Numbered from the stretch's first letter, positions 1-11,473 are shown. The stretch: 64,000 nucleotides of DNA from a bacterium (GCA_021812245.1 JAKAOK010000007.1:1-64000); one strand, 5' to 3'. The notes: a model not told the origin generated them from the letters alone. Made by a program: numbers and translations.

Positions 1-1
1 G

Positions 2-457
2 CTGTCCACCCTTATGTATTACGGTTATCCGGGAAATACCAGGGAGCTCGAAAATTTTATCGAAAGAGCCTGTATTTACTGCGAAGGCGGCTATACGTCC
101 GGCGTTGCGGATACGCCGAAAGAAATAGGCATAGAGTGTCTCCCCGATTATATTTTTAACGACTATAAAAAAGAAAAGAGCACGCGGTTTGTAAAAGAAG
201 AAGCGGTAGAAGTTCGCAGAAACGATTCGTTCAAAAAGACGGATGCCGAAAATTATATGGCGGAGATAGCCGATATATTCGACCGCGTCAATAAAAAAAG
301 GGACGTATCGCTTCCCTATTTTATGAAAGAAGTCGAAAAATATATAGCGGCAAACAGGATAAAAAAGGAAAATTCTAAATTGGAAGCCGCAAAAAGTTTA
401 GGTTTGTCTCTAAGGTCTTTAAGATATATACTGTCTAAAAACGATAATAACGGATAA
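2..457 (+). CDS. C-terminal part of a sigma-54-dependent (NtrC-family) response regulator, truncated by the window edge
   Basis: Frame is open to the window start (LSTLMYYGYPGNTRELENFIERA); GNTRELEN AAA+ motif and Fis-like C-terminal HTH (EAAKSLGLSLRSLRYIL). Confidence 0.85.
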   Translation: MSTLMYYGYPGNTRELENFIERACIYCEGGYTSGVADTPKEIGIECLPDYIFNDYKKEKSTRFVKEEAVEVRRNDSFKKTDAENYMAEIADIFDRVNKKRDVSLPYFMKEVEKYIAANRIKKENSKLEAAKSLGLSLRSLRYILSKNDNNG

Positions 458-464
458 TAATCGA

Positions 465-1235
465 ATGAATTATTTAATGGTTTTTGAATATTGCGGAACT
501 AACTATAACGGCTGGCAGGCTCAAAACGTCGTCAATGCGCCGGAAGGAAATAAAACCGTAGAAAACGAAATGCTGAAAGCTATAAAAATTATCACGAAGT
601 TTGACGTAAAATTATTAGTTTCGGGTAGAACCGATACCGGCGTTCATGCTTTAAACCAGGTTGCCAATTTTAAACTTCCTTTTTATTATGATTTAAATAA
701 GTTTAAAGCTGCATTAAACGGAATTCTGCCCCGCGACATATCGGTAAAGAATATAGAAATAGTGCATAATTCGTTTCACGCGACACGTGATACCGTTTCA
801 AAAATATATCTTTATAAAATAAATTCCGGATTCAGGAGTTCGCTGTTATCGGACAGGTCATGGTTTATTAAAGAAGAGTTAAGCATAAATCTAATGAATG
901 AATCCGCAGGTATTTTTTTAGGAAGAAATAATTTTTTTAATTTTGCTAAAAGAGAAAAGGGGAGAAAGTTCATAAATTATTACAGAGTAATTACAGGAAT
1001 AGAAATATGCCGGAAAAATTACGGGTTCGATATATTTATAGAGGGAGAGGGTTTTTTAAGGCATATGGTCAGAAGAATAGTGGGAACTTTAATTTTATGC
1101 GGAACCGGAAAAATGAATATTAGCAGCCTAACCGATATGCTTAAAGGAGAAAATAAAGCCGGTAATATTATATGCGCCCCTGCCCGCGGGCTTTTTTTAT
1201 ATTCGGTAAGATACGGGCATAAAATTTATTGTTGA
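465..1235 (+). CDS. truA: tRNA pseudouridine(38-40) synthase TruA
   Basis: YCGTNYNGWQAQ and SGRTDTGVHAL catalytic motif; FLRHMVRRIVGTL. Confidence 0.95.
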   Translation: MNYLMVFEYCGTNYNGWQAQNVVNAPEGNKTVENEMLKAIKIITKFDVKLLVSGRTDTGVHALNQVANFKLPFYYDLNKFKAALNGILPRDISVKNIEIVHNSFHATRDTVSKIYLYKINSGFRSSLLSDRSWFIKEELSINLMNESAGIFLGRNNFFNFAKREKGRKFINYYRVITGIEICRKNYGFDIFIEGEGFLRHMVRRIVGTLILCGTGKMNISSLTDMLKGENKAGNIICAPARGLFLYSVRYGHKIYC

Positions 1236-1307
1236 TATTTTATTAAATTTTATTTATAATTCTATATGATAGTATATAAAAAAGATTTTACGATAGAGTT
1301 TTTATAT

Positions 1308-1333
1308 AAAAGTGGGTTATGCCCGCTTTTTTT
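1308..1333 (+). promoter_or_regulatory. rimP leader hairpin / terminator-like element
   Basis: AAAAGTGGG-TTATG-CCCGCTTTT plus T-run directly upstream of the rimP start; resembles the known rimP leader motif. Confidence 0.65.
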
Positions 1334-1338
1334 GTTTT

Positions 1339-1818
1339 ATGCATGAAAATTTAATAAGAGATATAGAAAAAATTATCGAGGATATAGTGCCTTATTACGG
1401 ATGCTATCTTGTAGGGGCTGTGTTTTTTCCTGCAAGAAAGAACACCGGCGCTATTTTAAGAGTATATGTCGATACCGACGGCGGAGTAGATATATCGGCC
1501 TTATCCGAAATATCTAAAGAATTGAGTATGATTCTGGACGTCAAAGACATTATAAAATTTAAATACACTCTTGAAGTTTCGTCTCCCGGCATAAACAGGG
1601 TCCTTTTGAAATTTAACGACTATAAAAAATTTATAGGCAAAAGAGTAAAAATAGCGTTAAAAAATAAAATAGAAGGCAGAATTAACCTCATCGGGGAGAT
1701 AACGGATACGTCCGGCGAAGACGAAAACCCCGGCGTTACTATTTTTGATGAAATAGAGAATAAACCGCGGACGGTAGGTTTTTACGATATAAAGAAAGGA
1801 AATTTATTGGTCGTATAA
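1339..1818 (+). CDS. rimP: Ribosome maturation factor RimP (start reassigned to ATG 1339)
   Basis: VDTDGGVDISALSEISKELS, LEVSSPGINRVL; followed by nusA. Confidence 0.93.
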   Translation: MHENLIRDIEKIIEDIVPYYGCYLVGAVFFPARKNTGAILRVYVDTDGGVDISALSEISKELSMILDVKDIIKFKYTLEVSSPGINRVLLKFNDYKKFIGKRVKIALKNKIEGRINLIGEITDTSGEDENPGVTIFDEIENKPRTVGFYDIKKGNLLVV

Positions 1819-1848
1819 TATAAATTTATAAAATTAAGGAGTCTTAAT

Positions 1849-3144
1849 GTGCCGCAAATTATTATAAACGATTTGAACCCGGTGATAGACCAGGTATCAA
1901 AAGATAAAAATATCGAAAGATATCTGGTGGTGGAGGCTTTAGAGCAAGCTATTCTTGCCATAGCCAGAAAAAACCTCGGTCAGGGTTACGATTTAGAAGC
2001 GCATTTTACGGAGGAAACCGGCGAGATTGAGGTTTTTATGTTTAAGCAGGTAGTAGAAGAGGTTAAAAACACCAAAACGGAAATATCCCTTGAAGAAGCC
2101 TTGAAAGTTGACCCCGATGCCATTATTGGAGACAGCCTCGGACTTAAAGTCGAAAAAAATATTTACGGAAGAATAGAAGCGCAGGTTGCAAAACAGGTTA
2201 TTTTCCAAAAAATAAAAGAAATCGAATACAAAAATATTTTTAACGAATTTAATGAGAGGAAGGGAGATATAGTCAGCGGACTCGTAAGAAAGGTTGAGAA
2301 GTCTGTGATAATAGTAGATCTTGGAAAAACCGAGGCCGTTTTACCGAGGCAGGAGCAAATATTCAGCGAAACATACAAGCCGCACGACAGGATAAGAGCC
2401 GTCCTATCCAATATTAAAATGGAAAAAGGCGGACCTAAACTTATTCTTTCCCGTGCTTCGGACGAGTTTCTCATTAAACTTTTTGAGACCGAGGTTCCGG
2501 AAATATACGATGGGGCGGTCAAGATAGTGAGAGTTGCCAGAGCGCCCGGATTCAGGTCTAAAATTGCCGTTGCGACAACTAATAAGGACATAGATCCGGT
2601 AGGCGCATGCGTGGGAATGAGGGGAATCAGGATTCAGAGCATAACTAACGAGCTTAGGGGCGAAAAAATAGATATTATACCTTATTCGGATAACCCCTCA
2701 AAATTTGTCGTAAGCGCTTTAAGTTCCGTTGAAGTTTCCAATATTATAGTCAATGAGGACTTAAAATCTATTGCCGTTATAGTTCCGGACGACCAGCTTG
2801 CGCTTGCGATAGGCAAACAGGGTCAAAACGTAAGACTCGCCTCAAAAATTACAGGTTATAAAATAGACATTCTAAGCGAATCTAAAATCAGCGCAAAGGA
2901 TAAAAACGCCTATAAAGACCTTATGGATATACCCGGAGTAGGGGAAATTACGGCAAAGCTTCTGTATCAGAACGGATATGTCTCGACAAACGATATAGTT
3001 GGCTCGGATGCGGAGAAGTTAGCCAAAGATATTTCCGTAGATGTAAAAAAAGCCGAGAAGATTATTAACTCGGCAAGCGTTTATTTAGAAAAAGTAAAAT
3101 CCGATATGGAACTTAAAGAAAAAATAGAAAAAGATGCTATCTAA
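1849..3144 (+). CDS. nusA: Transcription termination/antitermination factor NusA (GTG start)
   Basis: S1/KH domains: DPVGACVGMRGIRIQSITNELRGEKIDII, LAIGKQGQNVRLASKITGYKIDI. Confidence 0.97.
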   Translation: MPQIIINDLNPVIDQVSKDKNIERYLVVEALEQAILAIARKNLGQGYDLEAHFTEETGEIEVFMFKQVVEEVKNTKTEISLEEALKVDPDAIIGDSLGLKVEKNIYGRIEAQVAKQVIFQKIKEIEYKNIFNEFNERKGDIVSGLVRKVEKSVIIVDLGKTEAVLPRQEQIFSETYKPHDRIRAVLSNIKMEKGGPKLILSRASDEFLIKLFETEVPEIYDGAVKIVRVARAPGFRSKIAVATTNKDIDPVGACVGMRGIRIQSITNELRGEKIDIIPYSDNPSKFVVSALSSVEVSNIIVNEDLKSIAVIVPDDQLALAIGKQGQNVRLASKITGYKIDILSESKISAKDKNAYKDLMDIPGVGEITAKLLYQNGYVSTNDIVGSDAEKLAKDISVDVKKAEKIINSASVYLEKVKSDMELKEKIEKDAI

Positions 3145-3195
3145 AAGAGAAATGGGGCAGGACTTCAAGTCTATCCCCTTTAAAAAGGGAAAATA

Positions 3196-5520
3196 ATGGA
3201 AGAAAGAAGGGTTTCTAAAGGAGTTATCAGAAGAAGGGCAAGCACGACGGAACCGGAAGAAACTAAAGGAAATTTGACTGAGGCGGCATCGGAAAATATA
3301 TCTTTAGCCGAAAAACAGGAAAGCGGCGAAAAACTATTAGCGCCCGCCGGAGTTTTAACCAAAGAGCATAAAGAGCCTGAACCGCCGCATCCCGTGGCCG
3401 CGGAAAAAATGCCGCTTAGAGAAAAAGAAAACACTGTTAAATCAAAAAAAAGCGGCAAAAAAGAAGAAGCTCAAAAGCCGGATGTTCTCAGCGTAATAAA
3501 AACCTTAGACAATCTGAAAGTTAAAAGTATAGCCGAAGAAGCAGCCGAATCCGCGTCCCATAAAAAACCCGTCAAAAAAGAAGAGATAAAGAAAGGTCCT
3601 CAAGCCAAATTTTCTAAAAACGAAAAGTTTATAGATACCTCCGAGGAAGGGGAATCGTTTATTTTCAGGAAGCATAAAAGAAAATTCGGCGGCAAGTTTC
3701 ATAAACAGCCCAAGCGCGTCCAACAGATAGTTCCGGAAAAAAAAGCATCCAAGAAAGTAATTAAAATAAGCAGCGGCATAACCGTAAACGAGTTGTCTCA
3801 GGCTATTGGAGTCAAAGCGTCCGAAGTTATAAAAAAATTAATGGACGTCGGCATAATAGCTACCATGAACCATATAATAGATATAGACGCAGCTTCCCTT
3901 ATCGCTTCCGAGTACGGATATACCGTAGAAAACGTCAGCTTTAACGAGACGATAGCGCTGGAAGAATCCGTTGACGCGAAAGAATCGCTTTTGCCGAGAG
4001 CTCCGGTAGTGACGGTTATGGGTCACGTCGACCATGGCAAGACCTCACTGCTCGATGCCATAAGAAAAACAAACGTTACGTCTAACGAAGCCGGCGGAAT
4101 AACGCAGCACATAGGCGCATACAGCGTTAAGATAGACGATTCTATGATTACTTTTCTCGATACCCCTGGACATGAAGCATTTACGGAAATGAGGGCAAGA
4201 GGCGCCGGTATAACCGATATAGTAGTTCTTGTAGTTGCGGCGGACGACGGGGTTATGCCTCAGACAATCGAAGCGATTAACCATGCTAAAGCCGCCAATG
4301 TTCCCATTATAGTCGCAATAAATAAAATAGACAAGCCGGGCGCAACCCCAGCTAAAATTAAAAACAGCCTTCTGGAATACGGTCTCGTTTCGGAGGAACT
4401 TGGAGGAACGACTCTTTATGCGCAGGTTTCTGCTAAAACAGGCGTCGGAATAAAAGAACTCCTCGAACTCATCATACTTCAATCCGAAATATTAGAATTA
4501 AAAGCAAATCCGGATAAGCCGGCAAGGGGAACCGTTATCGAAGCAAAGCTCGATAAGGGGAGGGGTCCGGTGGCTACGGTTTTAATCCAGAGCGGTACTT
4601 TAAAGGTTAATGACAGCGCGGTATGCGGTTTGTATTATGTCAAAGTCAGGGCAATGCTTGATTACAAAGGAAATAAAATTGAAACGGCCGGTCCGTCCAC
4701 TCCCGTTGAAATATTCGGCTTGGAAGGTGTTGCGTCTCCCGGAGATAATTTTATCGCCCTTAAGGACGAGAAAGAAGCAAAAAGAATAAGCATGGAAAGA
4801 CAGCTGAAGCATAGAGAAGTCGAGTTAAGTTCCAATGCAAGGCTTACTTTGGAAGGATTGTACGAAAAGATTAAATCCGGCGACGTAAAAGAACTTAGGT
4901 TAATCGTTAAAACCGATGTTTACGGCTCTATGGAAGCGTTAATACAGTCGTTTAAAAAACTTTCCAATCCTAAGGTAAAAGTCAATATAATACACAGCGG
5001 GGCGTCGGCAATTACCGAAAGCGACGTTATGCTTGCAAAAGCGACTAATTCTATAATCATAGCTTTTAACGTACGTCCGGAGTCTAAGGCTTCGGCATTA
5101 AGCGAAACTGAAGGAATAGAAATCAGGTATTACAGCATTATTTACGATGCGGTAAAAGATATAAAGGATGCAATGGAGGGGCTGCTTGCTCCCATAGAAA
5201 AAGAAAAAATTACGGGCAAGGCGGAGGTAAGGAGCGTTTTTAACGTTCCAAAGTCCGGAGCGGTTGCAGGGTCGTTCGTATTAAGTGGATTAATTAAAAG
5301 GTCGTCAAACGTCAGACTGTTAAGGGATAACGTGGTAATATATACCGGACATATAGATTCGCTGAAAAGATTTAAAGAAGATGCAAAAGAAGTTCAGGCA
5401 AACTTTGAATGTGGTGTTCTGCTTGAAAATTTTAACGATATAAAAGTTGGCGATATTATAGAAACTTACGATATAGAATATATTAAACAGACGCTGGAAT
5501 CTTCCGTCAATAACGAGTAA
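3196..5520 (+). CDS. infB: Translation initiation factor IF-2
   Basis: [34 protein letters not shown]; charged N-terminal region. Confidence 0.98.
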   Translation: MEERRVSKGVIRRRASTTEPEETKGNLTEAASENISLAEKQESGEKLLAPAGVLTKEHKEPEPPHPVAAEKMPLREKENTVKSKKSGKKEEAQKPDVLSVIKTLDNLKVKSIAEEAAESASHKKPVKKEEIKKGPQAKFSKNEKFIDTSEEGESFIFRKHKRKFGGKFHKQPKRVQQIVPEKKASKKVIKISSGITVNELSQAIGVKASEVIKKLMDVGIIATMNHIIDIDAASLIASEYGYTVENVSFNETIALEESVDAKESLLPRAPVVTVMGHVDHGKTSLLDAIRKTNVTSNEAGGITQHIGAYSVKIDDSMITFLDTPGHEAFTEMRARGAGITDIVVLVVAADDGVMPQTIEAINHAKAANVPIIVAINKIDKPGATPAKIKNSLLEYGLVSEELGGTTLYAQVSAKTGVGIKELLELIILQSEILELKANPDKPARGTVIEAKLDKGRGPVATVLIQSGTLKVNDSAVCGLYYVKVRAMLDYKGNKIETAGPSTPVEIFGLEGVASPGDNFIALKDEKEAKRISMERQLKHREVELSSNARLTLEGLYEKIKSGDVKELRLIVKTDVYGSMEALIQSFKKLSNPKVKVNIIHSGASAITESDVMLAKATNSIIIAFNVRPESKASALSETEGIEIRYYSIIYDAVKDIKDAMEGLLAPIEKEKITGKAEVRSVFNVPKSGAVAGSFVLSGLIKRSSNVRLLRDNVVIYTGHIDSLKRFKEDAKEVQANFECGVLLENFNDIKVGDIIETYDIEYIKQTLESSVNNE

Positions 5521-5536
5521 GGAGAGTTTTAATAAA

Positions 5537-5893
5537 TTGATAGAAAGAAATAAAAGGGTAGCGGAAATGATAGCTAGGGAAGTTTCTTTGTGTTTGGAAT
5601 TTGAAGTAAACGACGCTAGATTGAAAAACGTTACTATTATAAGCGCCGAAATTTCAAAGGACTTAAAATTCTGTAAAGTATTTTTCAGCGTATTGGGCTC
5701 TGAAAAAGAAATAAAAAAAACGTTAAGCGGTTTCGAAAGTTCCAAAAATTTTATTAAAAAAAATGTTTTTTCCAAGGTTCTTTTGAGGGTAGTGCCGGAA
5801 ATCAGGTTTGAATATTACGGCGGATTACAAAAGGCTTTTGATATAAACACGATTATAAACGAATATAATTCTACAAAACAAACAATAAAATAA
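5537..5893 (+). CDS. rbfA: Ribosome-binding factor A
   Basis: Size, synteny, and RVAEMIAREVS...VPEIRFEYYGG motif; TTG start with SD upstream. Confidence 0.9.
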   Translation: MIERNKRVAEMIAREVSLCLEFEVNDARLKNVTIISAEISKDLKFCKVFFSVLGSEKEIKKTLSGFESSKNFIKKNVFSKVLLRVVPEIRFEYYGGLQKAFDINTIINEYNSTKQTIK

Positions 5894-5899
5894 ACAATT

Positions 5900-7027
5900 A
5901 TGGTATCTATAAAAAAAGAATATTCCGTTTCAGACTTAAAGACTTTAAATAATTACGCCGATGAGATATTCAGAATTATAGAAACATCTAAAAAAGTTCT
6001 CATAGCGACGCATGAAAACCCTGAAGGCGATGCCATAAGTTCGGCAATAGCGATGGGTATTTTTTTAAAAACTATAGACAAAGACGTTTATTTATACGAT
6101 AAAGACCAGATACCGAATAATTTAAAATTTTTACCGCAGGTCGATAAATTTTTAAACGAGTTTCCGAAAGAACCCATAGATTTGCTTATAGTCGTAGATT
6201 GCGGGGAATTCTCGCGCATCGGGGCTAATTACGAACAACTCTCCGGCATAAACAGAATAATTAATATCGACCATCATTTTACAAACACTTTTTTCGGACA
6301 TTCTAACCTCGTACTGCCCGATGCAAGTTCTACAGGTGAAGTTCTCTTCTATCTTTTTTTGGCATATGGAGCTTATGTAAACGATATTGTATATTCTCCC
6401 TTCGATAGTTTTCTCGGGGACAAACTTGGCGAACCACCTCTTCCCTGTGGGATGGAAGAAAGAAAAAAAATATTATCGTTTGTAACCGACGACATTGCTC
6501 TGTCTTTATATACGTCTATATTGACCGATACCGGTTCTTTTCATTATTCTTCGGCGAATAAAAGGGCTTTTTATATATGTTCCGTTTTAAACGAATATAA
6601 TTTAGACCCTGCTAAAATAGCCACCGAGCTTTTTGAAACTAAGCCCGCCGAGATGTATTTTTTGCTGGGGAAAAGTTTAAACACGCTCGAATTTTCCTCC
6701 AACGGAAAGGTAGCCTCTATGGTTGGAACCAAGAAAATGATAGAAGATGTTTTAAAGGAAGCGGATGGGAACAGGATTAACGGCTTATACGAAAATTTCG
6801 TAAATTATCCAAGGTCTATTCAGGGAGTCGAAATAGCGATATTTTTCAGGGAAACCGGATTCAATCAATATAGATTGAATTTCAGGTCTAAAAGTTATGC
6901 AAACGTCGCTTACGTTGCGGAGAAGTTTGGCGGCGGCGGACATAAATTTGCTGCGGGATGTAAAGTAAGCGGCGATATAAACGAAATTAAAAACGAAGTA
7001 TATAAATATTGCGGCGAAATAATATAA
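5900..7027 (+). CDS. DHH/DHHA1 phosphoesterase (NrnA-like nanoRNase/pAp phosphatase)
   Basis: THENPEGDAISSAIAM, IDHH, DTGSFHYSS, FGGGGHKFAAG. Confidence 0.92.
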   Translation: MVSIKKEYSVSDLKTLNNYADEIFRIIETSKKVLIATHENPEGDAISSAIAMGIFLKTIDKDVYLYDKDQIPNNLKFLPQVDKFLNEFPKEPIDLLIVVDCGEFSRIGANYEQLSGINRIINIDHHFTNTFFGHSNLVLPDASSTGEVLFYLFLAYGAYVNDIVYSPFDSFLGDKLGEPPLPCGMEERKKILSFVTDDIALSLYTSILTDTGSFHYSSANKRAFYICSVLNEYNLDPAKIATELFETKPAEMYFLLGKSLNTLEFSSNGKVASMVGTKKMIEDVLKEADGNRINGLYENFVNYPRSIQGVEIAIFFRETGFNQYRLNFRSKSYANVAYVAEKFGGGGHKFAAGCKVSGDINEIKNEVYKYCGEII

Positions 7028-7035
7028 ATACGGTT

Positions 7036-7776
7036 ATGAATAAAGGTAAAAATAACAGCGTAAGCGGGATTTTAGTCATAGACAAGCCTAAAGATATGAC
7101 CTCGTTTAAAGTAGATTTTTTAATCAAAAAAGAGCTTAATTGTTCTAAGGTAGGTCATGCCGGAACTTTGGACCCTTTTGCGACGGGAGTTCTCCCCGTT
7201 CTTTTAAACAAAGCGACAAAGCTCCAGGACAGCTTAATTAATCTTCCGAAATCTTACGAAGGGACGCTTAAATTAGGTATAAGCACCGATACCCTCGATA
7301 TTACGGGCCGCCAAAACGGCGGAAGAGACGTTTCCGATTTGGAAATGGACGGCGTAATCCATTATCTAAATAATTTAGAAGGCGATTTTATTCAAAAGAT
7401 ACCGGCTTTCAGCGCCAGAAAACATAAAGGAGTTCCTTTATATAAATATGCAAGAAAAAATATCGACGTAATTCTGGAAAATCCTACGTCCTTAGTTAAA
7501 ATTTATAATTTTGAAGTAAAATCGCACCGGAATCCTTTTATAGATTTCAGATGCACCGTTTCAAAAGGAACATACGTAAGGGCAATCTCTCAGGATATAA
7601 TGGATAAATTCGATATTCCGGCACATCTTTACAGCCTTAAAAGGACGAGCGCGGGCGGTTTCGATATTTCCGAAGCCCTGCCGCTGGAGTTGCTCGAAAA
7701 AGGTTCCGATTTCATAATCGAAAACCTGATACATATTAATAACGTTTCTGATATTCGTACCGGCGGCATTAATTAA
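7036..7776 (+). CDS. truB: tRNA pseudouridine(55) synthase TruB (start moved to ATG 7036)
   Basis: GILVIDKPKDMTSF, VGHAGTLDPFATGVLPV. Confidence 0.96.
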   Translation: MNKGKNNSVSGILVIDKPKDMTSFKVDFLIKKELNCSKVGHAGTLDPFATGVLPVLLNKATKLQDSLINLPKSYEGTLKLGISTDTLDITGRQNGGRDVSDLEMDGVIHYLNNLEGDFIQKIPAFSARKHKGVPLYKYARKNIDVILENPTSLVKIYNFEVKSHRNPFIDFRCTVSKGTYVRAISQDIMDKFDIPAHLYSLKRTSAGGFDISEALPLELLEKGSDFIIENLIHINNVSDIRTGGIN

Positions 7777-7834
7777 AATATATATAATAACTAATTAAAC
7801 TAACTAAAACATATCCTTAAGGGGGTTCAATTAA

Positions 7835-8104
7835 ATGCCTATTTCAAAAGAAGAAAAAAACGCGATAATCGAGAAATTCAAGACCCATAGTAATGATTCC
7901 GGTTCGGTAGAGGTGCAGGTTTCCCTGCTTACATACCGGATTAATTTATTGTCGGAACATTTTAAAAAGTTTGCCAAAGACCATCATTCAAGAAGGGGTC
8001 TTTTAAAAATGGTTTCAAAAAGAAGGCACCTTCTCGATTATTTGAAAAGCAAGGATGATGCAAGATATAAATCTTTAATCGAAGCTCTTGATCTTCGCAA
8101 ATAA
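7835..8104 (+). CDS. rpsO: 30S ribosomal protein S15
   Basis: 89 aa; [44 protein letters not shown]. Confidence 0.98.
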   Translation: MPISKEEKNAIIEKFKTHSNDSGSVEVQVSLLTYRINLLSEHFKKFAKDHHSRRGLLKMVSKRRHLLDYLKSKDDARYKSLIEALDLRK

Positions 8105-8165
8105 AACAAAAACGATAAATTAATTTTTCTTAAAAACAAGTTAATCAGATTTAATAGGAGACAAG

Positions 8166-10235
8166 ATGATAAGCAATACTTTAATGTTTGACGGTAAAAA
8201 AATAACTATCGAAACGGGGAGACTTGCCAAACAGGCGTCAGGAAGCGCATTGGTTACAATAGGAGACACAAAGGTTCTCGTTACTACGTGTTTGAATAAA
8301 AAAATAAAGGAAGGAACAGATTTCCTGCCTCTTACCGTGAATTACGTAGAAAAATATTATTCTGCGGGAAAAATACCGGGCGGTTTTTTTAAAAGAGAAG
8401 CAAGGCCGACCGAAAAAGAGGTTTTGACCTCCAGATTTTTAGATAGACCGATAAGGCCCCTTTTCCCGGATAATTACTTTTTTGATACGCAGATAATAGC
8501 CACCGTGGTTTCTATGGATAACGAAAACGATCCGGATATGGCGGCAATGTTAGGTGTTTCATTTTCTTTGATGCTCTCCGAAGCCCCGTTTAAAGGACCA
8601 ACCGCAGGCGTTAGAATTGCGAGGGTAAACGGTAATTTCATTGCGAATCCGACTTATAAAGAACTTGAAGCCAGCGACACGTTTCTTATAGTCGCAGGCT
8701 CAAAAGACGCTATAACGATGGTTGAAGGAAGCTTTAACGAATTAGACGAGGAAGAGCTTATTTCGGCGATAGAATTCGGGCACAATAAAATTGTAGAATT
8801 AACAGAGTTTCAGAATAAAGCTCTTTCTGAAATGACTATTAATAAAGCCGTATCGGAAGAAATTAACATACCGGAAGGATTATATGAAAGAGTTAAGGAA
8901 CTTTCTTACGACGATTTATCCGCCGCTCTTAAGATTTCCGCAAAATTGGAAAGAAACGAAAAAGTGGAAAATCTAAACGTCAAAGTTATCGAACTGTTGA
9001 ATGAGTCTTATCCCGGGCAGGAAGCGGCGATAAGCCATATTTTTGAATCTATTCAAAAGGATATATTGAGAAGCAACATAATTAACGACGGTTTAAGAAT
9101 AGACGGAAGAGGGCTTAGAGATATAAGGCCTATCAGCTGTTCCGTCGGCGAACTGCCAATGGCTCACGGAAGCGCCGTTTTCACACGCGGTGAAACTCAG
9201 GCTCTCGTCGTCGCCACTCTCGGCACTAAATTCGATGAACAGATTATAGACGCGCCCGAGAAAGAATCGACTAAAAAATTTATGCTGCATTATAATTTCC
9301 CTCCTTTTTCCGTGGGAGAGGTCGCTCCCTTAAGGTCCCCCGGCAGAAGAGAGATAGGGCACGGGTCGCTTGGCGAAAAAGCGCTCAGATATGTAATTCC
9401 GTCCGCGGAAGAATTTCCTTATACGATAAGATTAGTTTCCGAGATACTCGAATCTAACGGTTCTTCTTCTCAGGCCACGATTTGCGGAGGCACATTGTCT
9501 TTAATGGATGCCGGAGTTCCGATAAAGGCTCCGGTTGCGGGAATAGCAATGGGACTAATAAAAGAAGGAGATAAAGTTGCGATACTTTCCGATATTTTAG
9601 GCGATGAAGACCATTTGGGAGATATGGATTTTAAAGTTGCGGGAACCGCTAAAGGCGTAACAGCTTTACAGATGGATATTAAAATTTCGGGAGTTACTAA
9701 AGAGATTTTGAGAAATGCCCTTTCCCAGGCAAAAGAGGGAAGAATACATATACTCAATATAATGCTTCAGTCTATAACCGAACCTAGAAAAGATATGGCA
9801 AAAAATGCCCCGAGAATCGTCACTATGATGGTTAAGCCTGAAAAAGTCAGAGAAGTTATCGGGTCCGGCGGAAAAGTTATTAAGGGGATAATAGAAAAGA
9901 CCGGCGCAAAGGTCGATATAGAAGATTCCGGAAAGGTTACTATTTCTTCTTCAAACGGCGAATCATTAAAACTTGCCGTTGCTATGATAAACGACATAAC
10001 GCAGGAAGCGGAAATCGGCAAGATTTATTTCGGTAAAGTCAGAAAAATAATGGATTTTGGAGCTTTCGTGGAGATATTTCCCGGGACGGACGGACTTGTT
10101 CATATTTCACAGATAGATAGTAAGAGGGTGGAAAAAGTCTCCGATGTTTTAAAAGAGGGCGACGAAGTAAAAGTTAAGGTTTTAGATGTGGACAGGGCTG
10201 GTAAAATAAAACTCTCTATAAAAGAAACTTTATGA
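8166..10235 (+). CDS. pnp: Polyribonucleotide nucleotidyltransferase
   Basis: Two RNase PH domains, KH (VREVIGSGGKVIKGI) and S1 domain; follows rpsO. Confidence 0.98.
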   Translation: MISNTLMFDGKKITIETGRLAKQASGSALVTIGDTKVLVTTCLNKKIKEGTDFLPLTVNYVEKYYSAGKIPGGFFKREARPTEKEVLTSRFLDRPIRPLFPDNYFFDTQIIATVVSMDNENDPDMAAMLGVSFSLMLSEAPFKGPTAGVRIARVNGNFIANPTYKELEASDTFLIVAGSKDAITMVEGSFNELDEEELISAIEFGHNKIVELTEFQNKALSEMTINKAVSEEINIPEGLYERVKELSYDDLSAALKISAKLERNEKVENLNVKVIELLNESYPGQEAAISHIFESIQKDILRSNIINDGLRIDGRGLRDIRPISCSVGELPMAHGSAVFTRGETQALVVATLGTKFDEQIIDAPEKESTKKFMLHYNFPPFSVGEVAPLRSPGRREIGHGSLGEKALRYVIPSAEEFPYTIRLVSEILESNGSSSQATICGGTLSLMDAGVPIKAPVAGIAMGLIKEGDKVAILSDILGDEDHLGDMDFKVAGTAKGVTALQMDIKISGVTKEILRNALSQAKEGRIHILNIMLQSITEPRKDMAKNAPRIVTMMVKPEKVREVIGSGGKVIKGIIEKTGAKVDIEDSGKVTISSSNGESLKLAVAMINDITQEAEIGKIYFGKVRKIMDFGAFVEIFPGTDGLVHISQIDSKRVEKVSDVLKEGDEVKVKVLDVDRAGKIKLSIKETL

Positions 10236-11473
10236 AGAATTTTAAAAGAGAAGTTTTAGAATCGGGGATTACGCTTATAACGGAAAAAAAGTCATATTTT
10301 AACTCTATAAGTATCGGATTGTGGGTAAAAACCGGCTCGGTTTACGAGCCGGCAGAATTAAACGGCATATCTCATTTTATAGAACATCTGCTCTTTAAGG
10401 GAACTAAAAACAGAACTTATAAAGAAATAAACAGGGAAATAGACCTTATGGGGGGAGCGCTGAACGCTTTTACCGGAACGGAGCTTACCTGTTTATATAC
10501 CAAAGTTTTATATAAAAACTACGACAACGCCGTCGATCTTTTAATCGATTTAATGTTTAATTCTTTGTTTCCAGAAGATGAAATCGAAAAAGAAAAAAGC
10601 GTGATACTGCAGGAAATTTCCGGCGTTCAGGACGATCCTTCGGATTATTCGATGGAGCTCTTTCATAGAAATTTTTACGGAAATTCATCGTATGCTTTCC
10701 CTATTCTTGGAACCGAAAATACGATTAAAAATTTTAACCGAAAAAAAATATTAGATTATTATTACCGGCATTACAATCCCGGAAATATAATAATTTCGGT
10801 CGCAGGTAATTTCGAACACGATAAAATAGCGGGTTCGATCAACAGCCGTATGGGTAAAATAGCTTCGCAGTTCGATAGTAAAATAGTACAAAAAAAATTT
10901 AAAACCGATAAAGTGTACGGCGATTTTTTTCAAGATAAGGATCTGGAGCAGACCCATTTCTTAATTGGACTCGAAGGTATAAGCAGGTCTGACGAAGATT
11001 TTTTCTCCGTAGAAGTTTTAAACACTATTTTAGGCGGGTCCGTCAGTTCTAAACTTTTTCAGGAAGTAAGGGAAAATAAAGGGCTTGCGTATTCTATTTA
11101 TTCAAATTCGGTGTTTCATAGGTCCGACGGATATTTTTATATTTATGCGGGCGTTTCTCCTAAAAAATTCAAGCTTTCCAAAGAGCTTATTTTTGATATA
11201 ATCGACGGCATAGTGGGCGGCGATATCAGCGACGACGAAATTATGAATGCAAAAAAACATATATATGACGGTTTTCTTCTTGGTATGGAATCTACCGGAA
11301 ATATTATGAACCGTAATGCTATTAACGAAATTTACGAAGGCAGATATGTTCCCAAGGCGCAGGTTTTAAAAAAGATAGAAAAAGTAGATAAACAGGCTGT
11401 TAAAAGAATTTCCGAGCGGTTATTTTCAAGTAAGAAAAACAGAAATATTTCCGTTCTCGGCAAGGTTAAATAG
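10232..11473 (+). CDS. M16-family zinc metallopeptidase
   Basis: HFIEHLLFKGT (HxxEH), overlaps the pnp stop. Confidence 0.93.
   Translation: MKNFKREVLESGITLITEKKSYFNSISIGLWVKTGSVYEPAELNGISHFIEHLLFKGTKNRTYKEINREIDLMGGALNAFTGTELTCLYTKVLYKNYDNAVDLLIDLMFNSLFPEDEIEKEKSVILQEISGVQDDPSDYSMELFHRNFYGNSSYAFPILGTENTIKNFNRKKILDYYYRHYNPGNIIISVAGNFEHDKIAGSINSRMGKIASQFDSKIVQKKFKTDKVYGDFFQDKDLEQTHFLIGLEGISRSDEDFFSVEVLNTILGGSVSSKLFQEVRENKGLAYSIYSNSVFHRSDGYFYIYAGVSPKKFKLSKELIFDIIDGIVGGDISDDEIMNAKKHIYDGFLLGMESTGNIMNRNAINEIYEGRYVPKAQVLKKIEKVDKQAVKRISERLFSSKKNRNISVLGKVK

Noticed and set aside
1312-1338. Track start of rimP at GTG 1312
   Set aside because: Lies inside the leader hairpin and encodes non-conserved residues; the RimP N-terminus fits ATG 1339.
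4045-4482. Antisense ORF inside infB (and many similar antisense ORFs inside pnp, metH, selA, gltB-like, mlaD)
   Set aside because: Sequence is the mirror of strongly conserved coding genes, no SD or domain; typical codon-bias shadows.
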